Part shown: positions 23,803 to 32,012 of the stretch, in pieces
How the letters are laid out: the number at the start of each line of letters is the position of its first letter
Position numbering within the stretch: position 1 is the stretch's first letter
Assembly: GCA_035569695.1 (NCBI GenBank)
Contig: DATMMO010000009.1
Location: 1 to 35,570, forward strand
Length of the DNA stretch: 35,570 bases
Source: DASXMT01 sp035569695
GTDB taxonomy: Bacteria > Actinomycetota > Acidimicrobiia > Acidimicrobiales > RAAP-2
Direction of reading: 5' to 3'
Made by a program: the position numbers and the translations under genes
The notes under the pieces: model-generated
What the model was told of the DNA's origin: nothing
Seen by the model: the letters and a program-made list of their open reading frames with translations, nothing else
The model's database searches: none

Positions 23803-26800
23803 GTCGAGGAATCGTGCCTGCAGTCCCCAGAGGTCAACGAGTTGCCCAAGGCGTGCTTTCCGGATCGATACTCATACTCGTTGCGGTGGGCGTTCCCGTT
23901 GCGCTGGTACTGGTGGGTGGTTCGCCGGTTCCCCATGGCTTGATCCACGCAGTTCGGGTTGACATGTCACTGCGCCAACTGTTCGACAGATCGGTCGCGG
24001 ACACCTGGATCGTGGGCGCGGCCTTTGCGCTGGCCTGGTGTGCCTGGCTGTGGTTGACCGTCTGCGTGGTTGTGGAGATGGCGTCGTGGATATCGGGTCG
24101 GACGCCGGTCCGGGTTCCGGGGAGCCGATCGATGCAGGCGTTGGCGGCGTTCCTGGTTGGCACGACGCTGGCCGTCATGTCTGCTGACCGCATACCTGGG
24201 CCTGGTGTTCCTGCCACTCCCCGGGTATCCATGGCCGCGTCGGCCAGCGCGGTGGCAACGAGGACGAACTCCCGTTTGCCGCGGTTGGGGCTGTCTACGG
24301 TCAAGACGACCGGTGCCGCTGGGATTGTCGACCCCGGAACGATGCCGGCCGATGCGACTGATGAGTCCACTGCGAGGTCGAAGCCGCACCTCTCTCGTCC
24401 TAGTTCTCGAACGGGAGCACCTCGGAGGGGCTCCACGCTTTCGGAGAAGCCTTCGATGGATCTGCCGGACGAGCCAGTCTCTGCCGCGATTGCGGGGTCG
24501 TCGGCGGGGCCGATGCCAGAAATCGTTCCGGAATCGACCCAGCTAGCTGATCTTGTCGAAACGGTTGCGGCTCCACCAGTGAGGACGTACGTCGTGCAGC
24601 CGCACGACACGCTGTGGTCGATCGCGGGGTCGCAGTTGGGATCTCCACTGTTATGGCCCGACATAGCCCAGGCAAACTACGGCCGCCCGCAACCCGATGG
24701 TGGGGTTCTGAACGATGCGCACTGGATTGATCCCGGGTGGGTGCTGATTCTTCCTGCTGAGGCGGCGGTGGCCGACGCAGTCTCACCATCAGCTGCCAGC
24801 ACACCGGTTGCGCCGGTGGCCGTCGTTCCTCCATCGAGCGCCCCGGCGTCACCGCCCTCGACCGTTAGGCCGCCGCCTCCCGCTACGCCGCCTCCTCCCG
24901 CTATGCCGTCGGCAACGGCTGTCCCCCCGACTACAGACTGGGCGCCACCCTCGGCCGCAAGCCCCAGATTTGGCGTGCGGCCGACCGATCGCCAGGCGGA
25001 TCCAGTCGGAGCCGGGCGGTCGGTGCACAGGTCGGACGGCACACCGAAGGGACAGACCGAGGAACGGCATGGTGGATTCCCAGTAACTCCCATCGGAGCG
25101 GGGCTGCTCGGGGCGGGTCTCGTGGCCATCATCGACCGGATGCGACGCGCCCAGCAGCGGCACCGGCGGGCGGGCGAGCACATCAGGCTGCCTCGCCCAG
25201 CCCTTTCGACCTTGGAGCGCAGGCTGCGGATCAGCGACGACCCATTGGCGCCCTTTGCCGTCGACGCTGCGCTCAGGACGTTCGCCTCTGGGATTTCCGC
25301 GGCTGGACTGCCAGTGGTCGCGGGGGTGCAAGTCCATCCCGACGACATCGAGTTGATCCCGGGGGACGATCGCTGGGCCGGGACCGTGCCTGAACCATTC
25401 GAGGCGCGGCTGGGCAGCTCATCGTGGTACGTCGCAAGGAGGTTCCTTTCGTGGCCCGAACCTGACGACGCTGAGGTAAGCCGGGTTACCGAAGCACCCT
25501 GTCCGGCATTGGTCACCGTGGGTCGCTCCGATTCGGGACCATGCCTGGTGAACCTCGAGGCGATGGGTTCGTTGGCCGTCTCGGGCGAGCCAACGGCCTG
25601 CGATGGCTTGTTGCGGGCGTTGGCTCTCGAGCTGGCCACGTCATTTTGGGCTGATCAGTTCGACCTGGTTTTAGTGGGGTTCGGACAGGAGCTGACGCGG
25701 TTTGAGCGGGTTCGGGTCATGGCGGACGCAGCCCCGCTCATCCGCGAACTGGAGCATCGCCGACGCGATGGGCGCTCGCTCTTGCACACAGCTGGATACC
25801 GGTCCTTCAGCGAGGCTCGGATGGTGGCCGGGTCTGATACCTGGGACGCCCTGGTCGTGCTGTGTGGCCCCTCGGTCCGCCCATCCGAGGCCGGAGACCT
25901 GGTCGATCAGGCCGGTGACGCGGAAACTGGTCTCGCCGTGGTGGTCTGCGGGGATACGGACGGCAGTCGGCACACACTGACGCTCGACGGAACGGGAACC
26001 TCGTCTCCTCTCGATCTACTGGGAACCGTGGTGTGGCCGCAGCGCGTCGAGTCGTCGGAGCTCGACGGAGTCGGAGGATTGTTGGCGACCGCGGCGGACC
26101 TCTCGTCGGTTCCAGCGTCGGTCGACCCATACCGATCAATACGTGCGCCCCTACCGCTTGTTCGACCGGAGCGGACCGAGGTGCCCGATCCATCGGGTGA
26201 TGAGGACGACGACAAGCGGACCGCACCACCAACCCGGGGAGGATCAGAACCTTCGGGAATGGATTCGCCGTTCCGCGCCGGCCCGGCTGTACCGGATTTG
26301 GCGGGCAGGGACGAGACGGCCAAGATCCATGGCTCCGATCTGGCTTCTATCGGCAACCCCGAAGGCGGTTCCGAGGACCCTCCCGAGGTGGAGGTTCAGA
26401 TACTGGGAACCGTCGAGGTTCGTGGCCATGCCCGGCAGTTCACCAGAGCATGGGCAAAGGAACTGGTCATCTATTTGGCCCTGCATCCGGGCGGGGTATC
26501 CAACGACACGTGGGCCACAGCCCTATGGCCTGACCGATTGATGGCAGCGTCGAGTTTGCATTCGACAGCATCGGTGGCTCGAAGATCACTGGGTCAGGCA
26601 CGTGACGGTGGCGACCACCTTCCCAAGGCCCATGGTCGACTGGTTCTTGCTGACACCGTGGGAACGGACTGGGATCGCTTCGTCCGGCTGGCCGATTCAG
26701 ATCAACCTGATCATTGGCGAGGGGCAATGAAACTCGTGCGCGGCCGTCCATTCGACGGTCTGCGTGCCTCGGACTGGCCAATTCTCGAGGGGCTGTCCGC

Positions 26801-27113
26801 TGCGGTCGAGGCATCCGTTGTAGACGTAGCTACCCGGTTGGCCTCGCAGTGCCTCGCTGCCCGGGACCCGGCCGGCGCCGAATGGGCGGCGCGACGGGGT
26901 TTGTTGGTGAGTCCCTACGACGAACGCCTTTACCGGATACTGCTTCGATCTGCCGACCTGGCCGGCAACCCGGCAGGGGTCGAGTCCGTCATGTCCGAGC
27001 TATTGCATCTTGTGGCCGATGGCGTTGAGCCGTTCGACTCGATCCATCCCGAGACGACCGATTTGTACCGAGCATTGACCCGTCGGCGGTCATTCGCTCC
27101 AAGTGGGCGCTGA
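23799..27113 (+). CDS. Membrane protein with LysM and BTAD-like regions, last tad-operon gene
   Basis: A 1104-residue protein. Membrane helices lie near residues 20-40, 70-92 and 112-128. A LysM domain (YVVQPHDTLWSIAGSQLG to PGWVLILP) is at about 262-318, followed by a Pro-rich linker (325-400) and another hydrophobic helix near 428-448. A long soluble region (450-860) follows, in which I recognise no sure domain. The last about 240 residues (VEVQILGTVEVRG onward, ALWPDRLMAASSLHSTASVARR, then helical repeats ending YRALTRRRSF) match the winged-helix plus BTAD layout of SARP/AfsR-type regulators. ATGA overlap ties it to the tad operon. The topology would put LysM outside and BTAD inside, suggesting a wall-to-cytoplasm linker or sensor. 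That is inference. Confidence 0.85.
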   Translation: MSRGIVPAVPRGQRVAQGVLSGSILILVAVGVPVALVLVGGSPVPHGLIHAVRVDMSLRQLFDRSVADTWIVGAAFALAWCAWLWLTVCVVVEMASWISGRTPVRVPGSRSMQALAAFLVGTTLAVMSADRIPGPGVPATPRVSMAASASAVATRTNSRLPRLGLSTVKTTGAAGIVDPGTMPADATDESTARSKPHLSRPSSRTGAPRRGSTLSEKPSMDLPDEPVSAAIAGSSAGPMPEIVPESTQLADLVETVAAPPVRTYVVQPHDTLWSIAGSQLGSPLLWPDIAQANYGRPQPDGGVLNDAHWIDPGWVLILPAEAAVADAVSPSAASTPVAPVAVVPPSSAPASPPSTVRPPPPATPPPPAMPSATAVPPTTDWAPPSAASPRFGVRPTDRQADPVGAGRSVHRSDGTPKGQTEERHGGFPVTPIGAGLLGAGLVAIIDRMRRAQQRHRRAGEHIRLPRPALSTLERRLRISDDPLAPFAVDAALRTFASGISAAGLPVVAGVQVHPDDIELIPGDDRWAGTVPEPFEARLGSSSWYVARRFLSWPEPDDAEVSRVTEAPCPALVTVGRSDSGPCLVNLEAMGSLAVSGEPTACDGLLRALALELATSFWADQFDLVLVGFGQELTRFERVRVMADAAPLIRELEHRRRDGRSLLHTAGYRSFSEARMVAGSDTWDALVVLCGPSVRPSEAGDLVDQAGDAETGLAVVVCGDTDGSRHTLTLDGTGTSSPLDLLGTVVWPQRVESSELDGVGGLLATAADLSSVPASVDPYRSIRAPLPLVRPERTEVPDPSGDEDDDKRTAPPTRGGSEPSGMDSPFRAGPAVPDLAGRDETAKIHGSDLASIGNPEGGSEDPPEVEVQILGTVEVRGHARQFTRAWAKELVIYLALHPGGVSNDTWATALWPDRLMAASSLHSTASVARRSLGQARDGGDHLPKAHGRLVLADTVGTDWDRFVRLADSDQPDHWRGAMKLVRGRPFDGLRASDWPILEGLSAAVEASVVDVATRLASQCLAARDPAGAEWAARRGLLVSPYDERLYRILLRSADLAGNPAGVESVMSELLHLVADGVEPFDSIHPETTDLYRALTRRRSFAPSGR

Positions 27114-27387
27114 GGCTCGGATCCGGCGCCATCTGTCGTTGCACGGTCAAAGACCGACCCCCATTGGATAAAAATGCTCATGGGCCAGACCGGAGGACGT
27201 CGGGTCAGTCATACGTCTTGCGGGTAGGCAGACTTGACCGGATCTGTGTGCAACCATCCGTAGATGGCTGTGCGAGATTGTGTCAATTCCGAATGGATAG
27301 CTGCTAATTTTGAGTGAGTTAGGACCACGTAGCACCCCAGTTGTAACGTATGACAGAACGCTTAGGGTGCAACAAGTGGAGCGGGTG
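27114..27387 (+). other. Lower-GC gap after the tad operon
   Basis: No gene seen. The stretch is AT-richer than its surroundings and contains a short hairpin CCATC-CGTA-GATGG (27254-27267), possibly a weak terminator or leader structure, and a GGAGCGGG ribosome site (about 27378) for the next gene. Confidence 0.4.
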
Positions 27388-27576
27388 ATGACACCAGAAC
27401 AGGCAGCAGTCACAGTGCAAGAAGCAAGCGACAGTGATCTGGATGTCGCGATTGGTCGTGCCTTGGCAAGTGCAGGAATTTCCGCCGAAGCCTTGAAAGC
27501 CGAAGCAGCCGCTGGTCGTTTTGAGTCAGACCGGGCACGCTTGGCTTGGTTTGCAATCTCGCCATTCCTTGATTGA
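27388..27576 (+). CDS. Small hypothetical protein, first of a gene pair
   Basis: A 62-residue helical, Ala/Glu-rich protein (MTPEQAAVTVQEASDSDLD... ending AWFAISPFLD). The ATG at 27388 has a GGAGCGGG site upstream; an earlier in-frame start at 27310 lies in AT-rich leader. The C-terminal FESDRARLAWFAI motif recalls small actinobacterial proteins that precede a longer protein like the next gene. I do not know a name or function for the pair. No signal peptide. The next frame overlaps its end. Confidence 0.55.
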   Translation: MTPEQAAVTVQEASDSDLDVAIGRALASAGISAEALKAEAAAGRFESDRARLAWFAISPFLD

Positions 27577-28126
27577 CCTTCATGCCGGGTCCAGATTCTT
27601 TGCTGCAGAGGTAACTAGCCTCCTAAATCGAACCGTCACCCAGGGCATACGGCTGACCGCCGTTATCGCCCGCCGTCAAACGACGACAACGGTTCACGTC
27701 GGAAAGGGCATAGGGCCGCAAGACTTAAGCGTGAAGCCGATCCCCCTGACTATCGGGAACAAACCCGCTGCGGGCCACCTCTTCATCGGATACATCCTCA
27801 AAGCCGACCCGGAGGAAAACTACCTCACAGTCGATAAGTCTCAGTACGGCCTCTACCTCGATGATGGACTAGAAAATATGCTCGTTCATTGGGACTACGA
27901 ACGGGAGCCTGCAAACTCCTATGGCATGGCTCATGTACAGGTGAACGGGCGCTGTGAGCACTTTGACCAGCTGACTGAAATGGCTCGTGCAGCAGGGAGA
28001 ACATGCCCAGAGCGTTCGCTTCGGGAGTTTCATTTTCCGGTGGGAGGCCGTCGATTTCGGCCTTCATTGGAGGACGTGGTCGAGTTCCTGGCCGTGGAAG
28101 GGCTAGCCGAAATGCGCCCCAATTGA
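27569..28126 (+). CDS. Hypothetical protein, probably truncated by frameshift
   Basis: Read from a TTG at 27569 (an earlier TTG at 27521 is also in frame) this is about 185 residues. It overlaps the small gene before it, so translational coupling is likely. Recognisable segments are RLTAVIARRQTTTTVHVGKG, LVHWDYEREPANSYGMAHVQV, and LREFHFPVGGRRFRPSLEDVVEFL. In actinobacterial relatives as I remember them, the last segment is followed by a Trp and a basic C-terminal helix (RERW..RQL.AAVRR-type). Here that helix lies in the next frame at 28123-28239, and one extra G near 28124 would restore a single protein. So the gene is either broken or mis-sequenced. Function unknown, no signal peptide. Confidence 0.55.
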   Translation: MIDLHAGSRFFAAEVTSLLNRTVTQGIRLTAVIARRQTTTTVHVGKGIGPQDLSVKPIPLTIGNKPAAGHLFIGYILKADPEENYLTVDKSQYGLYLDDGLENMLVHWDYEREPANSYGMAHVQVNGRCEHFDQLTEMARAAGRTCPERSLREFHFPVGGRRFRPSLEDVVEFLAVEGLAEMRPN

Positions 28127-28239
28127 AATCAGTCGTCAACGAGCACCGGGAGCGGTGGGAGGAGCGCCAACTCCAAGCCGCCGTGCGGCGACGTCCCGAC
28201 GTTGCCATCGCTCAACTCCACAATGAGGGTCTCGTGTGA
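28123..28239 (+). pseudogene. Displaced 3' part of the preceding gene (frameshifted)
   Basis: A 38-codon open stretch beginning at TTG 28123, overlapping the preceding stop as TTGA. It reads SVVNEHRERWEERQLQAAV RRRPDVAIAQL, a basic helical C-terminus. Inserting one G at the junction joins it to the upstream frame as ...RPN-W-K-S..., the expected family sequence. Read as a separate 38-residue protein it would have no ribosome site. Confidence 0.5.
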
Positions 28240-28567
28240 TCGGAGTGACCCACTACCAAATTGACCGCGAGATGCGGATCCGTCATTCGTCAGCGAGAGC
28301 AACAAGGGCATTGCCGCAAAGATGAGTGCGAATCTGATGGCGTGAACGCAGTCAACGTGTCGAGCACTTAGCTCTTCGTGCCTAAGCAGCCCACAGCGTT
28401 GCTGTGCAAACACGCCTGCACAAGGTCTCTCGGGCTGATCGGAGTCCAACCAGGCGACAGGACCATCGTTTAGTGCCAGGACGGAGCCCGGTCCTCGATG
28501 GTGGCCACAGCGTAACTGGCAATCGAACCTGAGCCGGCCCGGTCAGACCTGATCCGGCGCAATTGGC
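28240..28567. other. Intergenic region, nothing recognised
   Basis: About 330 bases of lower-GC sequence between the small gene pair and the converging MFS gene. Open frames here are shadows or lack any domain. No tRNA, repeat or clear terminator was found. Confidence 0.5.
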
Positions 28568-30085
28568 CTACTGATCGGCGCCCGCCGGGACGCTGAGCGG
28601 CAACTCGTCGACAACGTCGCCGGCGATACCGGAATGTTCGAGGACGCCACCGGACGATGAGCCCGACCTGTCCTTGCGGAGCAACACGGTAGAGAGGAGT
28701 AGGGCCACAGCCACGGAAGATGCAGCGACAATGAAGGCGAGGTTGTACCCACTCCAAAGAGCGTCCTTGGCCGTATGTCCGGCGGCCAGCTGGGACCTGG
28801 TTTGATCTTCCGAGATGGTGCCGAGCACGGCCACGCCGATGGCTGCAGCCACCTGCTGGAAGACGTTGACCACACCTGAGCCCAGCCCGGCGTCCTTGGG
28901 TGCCACACCAGCCAAGGCAATGGTGATCAGCGGCGTGAACAGCATGGCGGCGCCCAACCCGATGAGGAGGAAGGCGACCATGAGCAGCGGGAAGTAATGG
29001 GTGTGCTGTCCGGCTAGCGAGAACAGGACCAGAGCCGTCATGGCCAGGAAGATCCCGGCCATGGCCGTCCGCTTTGCCCCGAAGCGGCCCATGATCCGGG
29101 CGGTGAGGCCGAGCGACAGGATTAGCACGATCAGCGTCTGGGGCAAGAAGGCCAACCCGGTCTGCAAGGTCGTATAGCCCAGGATGTGCTGAAGGTAGAG
29201 CGCCCCGATGAAGAAGATCGAGTACATGCCGATCACAACCAAAGTACGGACGATGCTCGAGCCCACCAGCCCAGGCGATTTGAAGATGCGCAAGGGCATG
29301 ATCGGATCGGCCGCCCGCCGTTCCCACCATACGAAGGCGGCCAGGACCAGGATCGACCCGATGGCAAATCCCAAAGTGTGAGCGGAGCCCCACCCGTAGT
29401 CGACCGAAGTGACGATGGCGTACACCAAGCCGAGCATGCCCAGAGTGCTGAGCACAGCGCCGGCGATGTCGACCCCTCGGCCAAAGCCCAGGCCGTTGTT
29501 CTCGTCGATGATCCGCCAACCGGCGACCAGGGTCACCACGCCGATGGGGATGTTGATGAAGAAGATCCAGTGCCAGCTGAGGGCCTGGGTGAGAATGCCT
29601 CCCACCAGCAGGCCCACAGCGCCGCCGCCCACGGCTACGAAGACGTAGGCGCTCATGGCCTTGGCCCGCTCGATGGCGATGGGGAACTCGGTCACGATGA
29701 TGGCCAGGATCACCGAGGAAGAGAGCGCCGCGCCCAGACCCTGCACGAAGCGGGCGCCGATGAGCATGCCCTGGGTGCTGGATGCCCCGCACACGGCCGA
29801 TGACACCGTGAACAGGGTCACCCCGGCCATGAACACGCGCTTGCGGCCGATCAGATCGCCCAACCGCCCGGCCAGCAGAAGGGTGCCCCCGAAGGTGATC
29901 AGGTAGGCGTCGATCACCCACGACAAGCTGGCCTGGCTGAAGTGCAGATCACGCTGGATCGTGGGCAGAGCCACGTTGACGATGGTCTGGTCCAGCGCGT
30001 TCATGAGCATGGCGAAGCAGACGACGACCAGAGCGATCCAGCGCCGCCGTTCGCCTGCCATGGCCCTGCGTAGTGCCAGTCTCAC
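28568..30085 (-). CDS. MFS drug/proton antiporter, DHA2 (EmrB/QacA) type
   Basis: A 505-residue membrane transporter with about 14 predicted helices. The first helix has the family motif LDQTIVNVALPTIQRDL, and the loop after TM2 has the MFS signature GRLGDLIGRKR. A later LHWIFFINIPIG-like motif (ALSWHWIFFINIPIGV) marks the DHA2 group. The start is GTG 30085 with a strong AGGAGG site (an ATG at 30061 is a weaker alternative). Exports drugs or other toxic hydrophobic compounds in exchange for protons. It diverges from a MarR gene across 131 bases of AT-rich DNA, and MarR control of an exporter is a common pair. Confidence 0.92.
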   Translation of the reverse strand: MRLALRRAMAGERRRWIALVVVCFAMLMNALDQTIVNVALPTIQRDLHFSQASLSWVIDAYLITFGGTLLLAGRLGDLIGRKRVFMAGVTLFTVSSAVCGASSTQGMLIGARFVQGLGAALSSSVILAIIVTEFPIAIERAKAMSAYVFVAVGGGAVGLLVGGILTQALSWHWIFFINIPIGVVTLVAGWRIIDENNGLGFGRGVDIAGAVLSTLGMLGLVYAIVTSVDYGWGSAHTLGFAIGSILVLAAFVWWERRAADPIMPLRIFKSPGLVGSSIVRTLVVIGMYSIFFIGALYLQHILGYTTLQTGLAFLPQTLIVLILSLGLTARIMGRFGAKRTAMAGIFLAMTALVLFSLAGQHTHYFPLLMVAFLLIGLGAAMLFTPLITIALAGVAPKDAGLGSGVVNVFQQVAAAIGVAVLGTISEDQTRSQLAAGHTAKDALWSGYNLAFIVAASSVAVALLLSTVLLRKDRSGSSSGGVLEHSGIAGDVVDELPLSVPAGADQ

Positions 30086-30128
30086 GGTCCTCCTCAGCGG
30101 AAACGCTGGACGCGAAGCTCAATTCCGG

Positions 30129-30180
30129 GTGACAATGAGCTCATCAGTCTTATATAATCACGAAATCAGGATGATCTGAG
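30129..30180 (+). promoter_or_regulatory. Promoter and possible MarR operator between exporter and regulator
   Basis: GTGACA (30129-30134), 18 bases, TATAAT (30153-30158) forms a plausible promoter reading toward marR. Just downstream a TCAG-N6-CTGA inverted repeat (30166-30179) sits in the most AT-rich part of the gap, where a MarR dimer could block both directions. Confidence 0.45.
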
Positions 30181-30216
30181 ATATATGATTATCGAGCAGA
30201 CAAGAGGATCTGTCAA

Positions 30217-30696
30217 ATGAGCACCAGCGAACCGACACCGGGAGCCTCGGTCCTCGTGACCAGGTTGGCCCGGCTGGTGTACCGGCGCAGCCCCGAGGCC
30301 GTCCTGGGCATGTCCCTCAAGGGATTTGCCATCCTGAGCCACCTCCGGGAGGTCGAAAGCACGTCCCAGCAGGCCCTCGCTGACATGCTCTGTGTCGACG
30401 CCAACACGCTCGTCCTGTTGTTGAACGAGCTCGAGGCGGCGGGCCACGCCATCCGTGAGCGCGATCCATCGGACCGTCGGCGCCATATCGTCCAGCTGAC
30501 ACCCGCCGGCCGGGTGGCCGTACGCAAAGCCGAGCACGGCATGGAGAGCGTCGAGGATGAGGTCTTCGGCGCCCTCAGCGACGAGGAGCGCGCCACGCTG
30601 CGCGGACTGCTGGCCAAGACGCTCGAGGGCATGCCGTCCGGGGCCGAGGCGACTCGCGCTGACTCCGCTCTGGCCTCGACCGCAGCCCGTACCTAA
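30217..30696 (+). CDS. MarR-family transcriptional regulator
   Basis: A 159-residue winged-helix regulator. The HTH is SQQALADMLCVDANTLVLLLNELEAAGHAIRE, and the wing is DPSDRRRHIVQLTPAGR, both textbook MarR. ATG 30217 follows an AT-rich promoter region. Most likely a repressor of the divergent MFS exporter, released by exported compounds, and of itself. Confidence 0.9.
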   Translation: MSTSEPTPGASVLVTRLARLVYRRSPEAVLGMSLKGFAILSHLREVESTSQQALADMLCVDANTLVLLLNELEAAGHAIRERDPSDRRRHIVQLTPAGRVAVRKAEHGMESVEDEVFGALSDEERATLRGLLAKTLEGMPSGAEATRADSALASTAART

Positions 30697-30701
30697 GGCC
30701 C

Positions 30702-30728
30702 AGGGCCCTTCCGGCGCCCGGCCCTTTC
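30702..30728 (+). terminator. Possible terminator after marR
   Basis: AGGGCC (30702-30707) pairs with GGCCCT (30720-30725), loop of 12, followed by TTC. GC-rich stem directly after the marR stop codon, but with only a weak T-run. Confidence 0.35.
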
Positions 30729-30735
30729 AACCGTT

Positions 30736-30771
30736 TGGTCAGTTGATCGGACCATTCGACGTACTTACAAT
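30736..30771 (+). promoter_or_regulatory. Promoter of the AbrB-type gene with overlapping inverted repeat
   Basis: TTGATC (30743-30748), 17 bases, TACAAT (30766-30771) is a good sigma-70-like promoter, ending about 30 bases before the ATG. A TGGTC-N9-GACCA inverted repeat (30736-30754) covers the -35, in the right place for self-repression. Confidence 0.55.
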
Positions 30772-30800
30772 TTGGTAAACGCACACATAGGGGGTATCCC

Positions 30801-31049
30801 ATGGATGGCGCGGCCAAGGTCACTTCACGAGGCCAGCTGACAGTACCCAAGACGATCCGAGACGCTCTCGGAATCAAGGACGGTGATGAGGTCGTTTTTC
30901 GGGTCGAGGGCGGCCAGGCTCTACTAGCCCGAACTTCAGAGGGTTTCGATCCGGATCAGATGGTGGATGCCCCCACCGCACAATGCAATGCGGAGTGGGA
31001 CGACGTGGTTTGCACGACCCGGGCGGCACGAGCTGCCATGGGTCGATAA
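30801..31049 (+). CDS. AbrB/MazE-type swapped-hairpin protein (orphan antitoxin)
   Basis: An 82-residue protein with an N-terminal SpoVT/AbrB domain: AKVTSRGQLTVPKTIRDALGIKDGDEVVFRVEGGQALLAR. Such domains form dimers that bind DNA and often neutralise VapC- or MazF-type toxins. The C-terminal part (FDPDQMVDAPTAQCNAEWDDV) is the usual toxin-binding arm. No toxin gene follows: the next gene is on the other strand. RBS AGGGGG at 30789-30794. Either a solitary regulator or an antitoxin that has lost its partner. Confidence 0.85.
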   Translation: MDGAAKVTSRGQLTVPKTIRDALGIKDGDEVVFRVEGGQALLARTSEGFDPDQMVDAPTAQCNAEWDDVVCTTRAARAAMGR

Positions 31050-31091
31050 GCACCGCCGGTTTCGAGCGGCATGGTCATCAGGCGGGTGTCG

Positions 31092-31733
31092 TCAAGCACC
31101 GTGAACTCCGGCCGTCAGCCACCGGCCGACCTCGGGAACGGTGATGACGGCGAGAACGAGACCGAACGCCAGGCTCAAAGCAATGGTCCACTGCCGCAGT
31201 CCCGCCCCTTTCACCTGTCGACGTGTGCGGGGAATCCAGTCCCGGGGCGCCAGTCGGGCGGTGTCGAGGATGTGGCCGAGCACATGGACGACCATGGCCG
31301 CGATCCAGATGATGAAGCTGGCCTTGTGCAGTAACAGGAGGTTGCTACGCCAGGCCGTCGGCGCAAGCAGCAGGGCGATCCCCGACGCGAAGACCGTCAG
31401 CGTCAGAACCACCAAAACGGGGCCGAGCAGACGCAAGACCATCGGCGGCGGCCCCTTCCGCCTGTACTCGGGAGAGCCGAGGTAGTACCGGACGAAGCGC
31501 CACGTGGTGCTGCCCACCTTCAGCAGTACCGGGGGGACGAGCAACATGCCGATGAAGACATGAGGCGTGAGCAGCGGCCGAATCCGGAGGATCGTGACCC
31601 CTTCCGCGGCAAGCACGACGAAGAGCACGACCGCAACCGAGGCAGTGAGTCGCGCATTCGATTCGACCCCGTCTTCCCGACGACGAGCGCCACGTCGGGC
31701 CCGAGGCTTAGTTGGCTGCGATACGTCGGTCAT
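31092..31733 (-). CDS. Cytochrome b561-like membrane protein
   Basis: A 213-residue protein with about five membrane helices. His residues inside or beside helices (LLTPHVFIGMLLVPPVLL, LLLLHKASFIIWIAAMVVHVLGHIL) suit haem ligation, as in cytochrome b561/DUF4405 families. The start ATG 31733 (MTDVSQ) is preferred over an upstream in-frame ATG at 31778. The N-terminal 30 residues are basic and cytoplasmic. Probably an electron-transfer or membrane redox protein. Substrate and partner unknown. Confidence 0.7.
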   Translation of the reverse strand: MTDVSQPTKPRARRGARRREDGVESNARLTASVAVVLFVVLAAEGVTILRIRPLLTPHVFIGMLLVPPVLLKVGSTTWRFVRYYLGSPEYRRKGPPPMVLRLLGPVLVVLTLTVFASGIALLLAPTAWRSNLLLLHKASFIIWIAAMVVHVLGHILDTARLAPRDWIPRTRRQVKGAGLRQWTIALSLAFGLVLAVITVPEVGRWLTAGVHGA

Positions 31734-31997
31734 GAGCCGCGCGTTGCGATGCGAGTAGTGCTCCAACGGCGGCGGCAATGGAGATGCCCCTGGTGACGCT
31801 CGGCACCCGGCACAACGAGTCGTCTCGGCGACCCGGCGCGATGCGGTCGCTCACGGCTTCACGTTCTGGGAGTGTTTCTGCCACGCAATCTACGTTACGG
31901 AGCGATTCTGACGATCACATGACACAAAAGTGAGAATCAGATAAGAATCGCTTTCACGCTCGGGCAGACTGCTTCTCCACTACCTGGTCAGGGGCCA
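31734..31997. other. Intergenic region upstream of the cytochrome-like gene
   Basis: About 260 bases with lower GC around 31880-31960 and no confident gene, probably the promoter region of the minus-strand cytochrome-like gene. The 18-base tandem repeat begins at its right end. Confidence 0.4.
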
Positions 31998-32012
31998 CTA
32001 CCTGGTCAGGGG
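31977..32012. repeat. Perfect 18-bp tandem duplication
   Basis: CCACTACCTGGTCAGGGG occurs twice head to tail (31977-31994 and 31995-32012). The stop of the small membrane ORF read on the minus strand falls inside it. A recent slippage event is likely. Confidence 0.8.

Noticed and set aside
28470..29921. 483-residue minus-strand ORF in another frame of the MFS gene
   Set aside because: The frame at 28568-30085 has about 14 membrane helices and the MFS motif. This frame is Arg/His-rich and hydrophilic.
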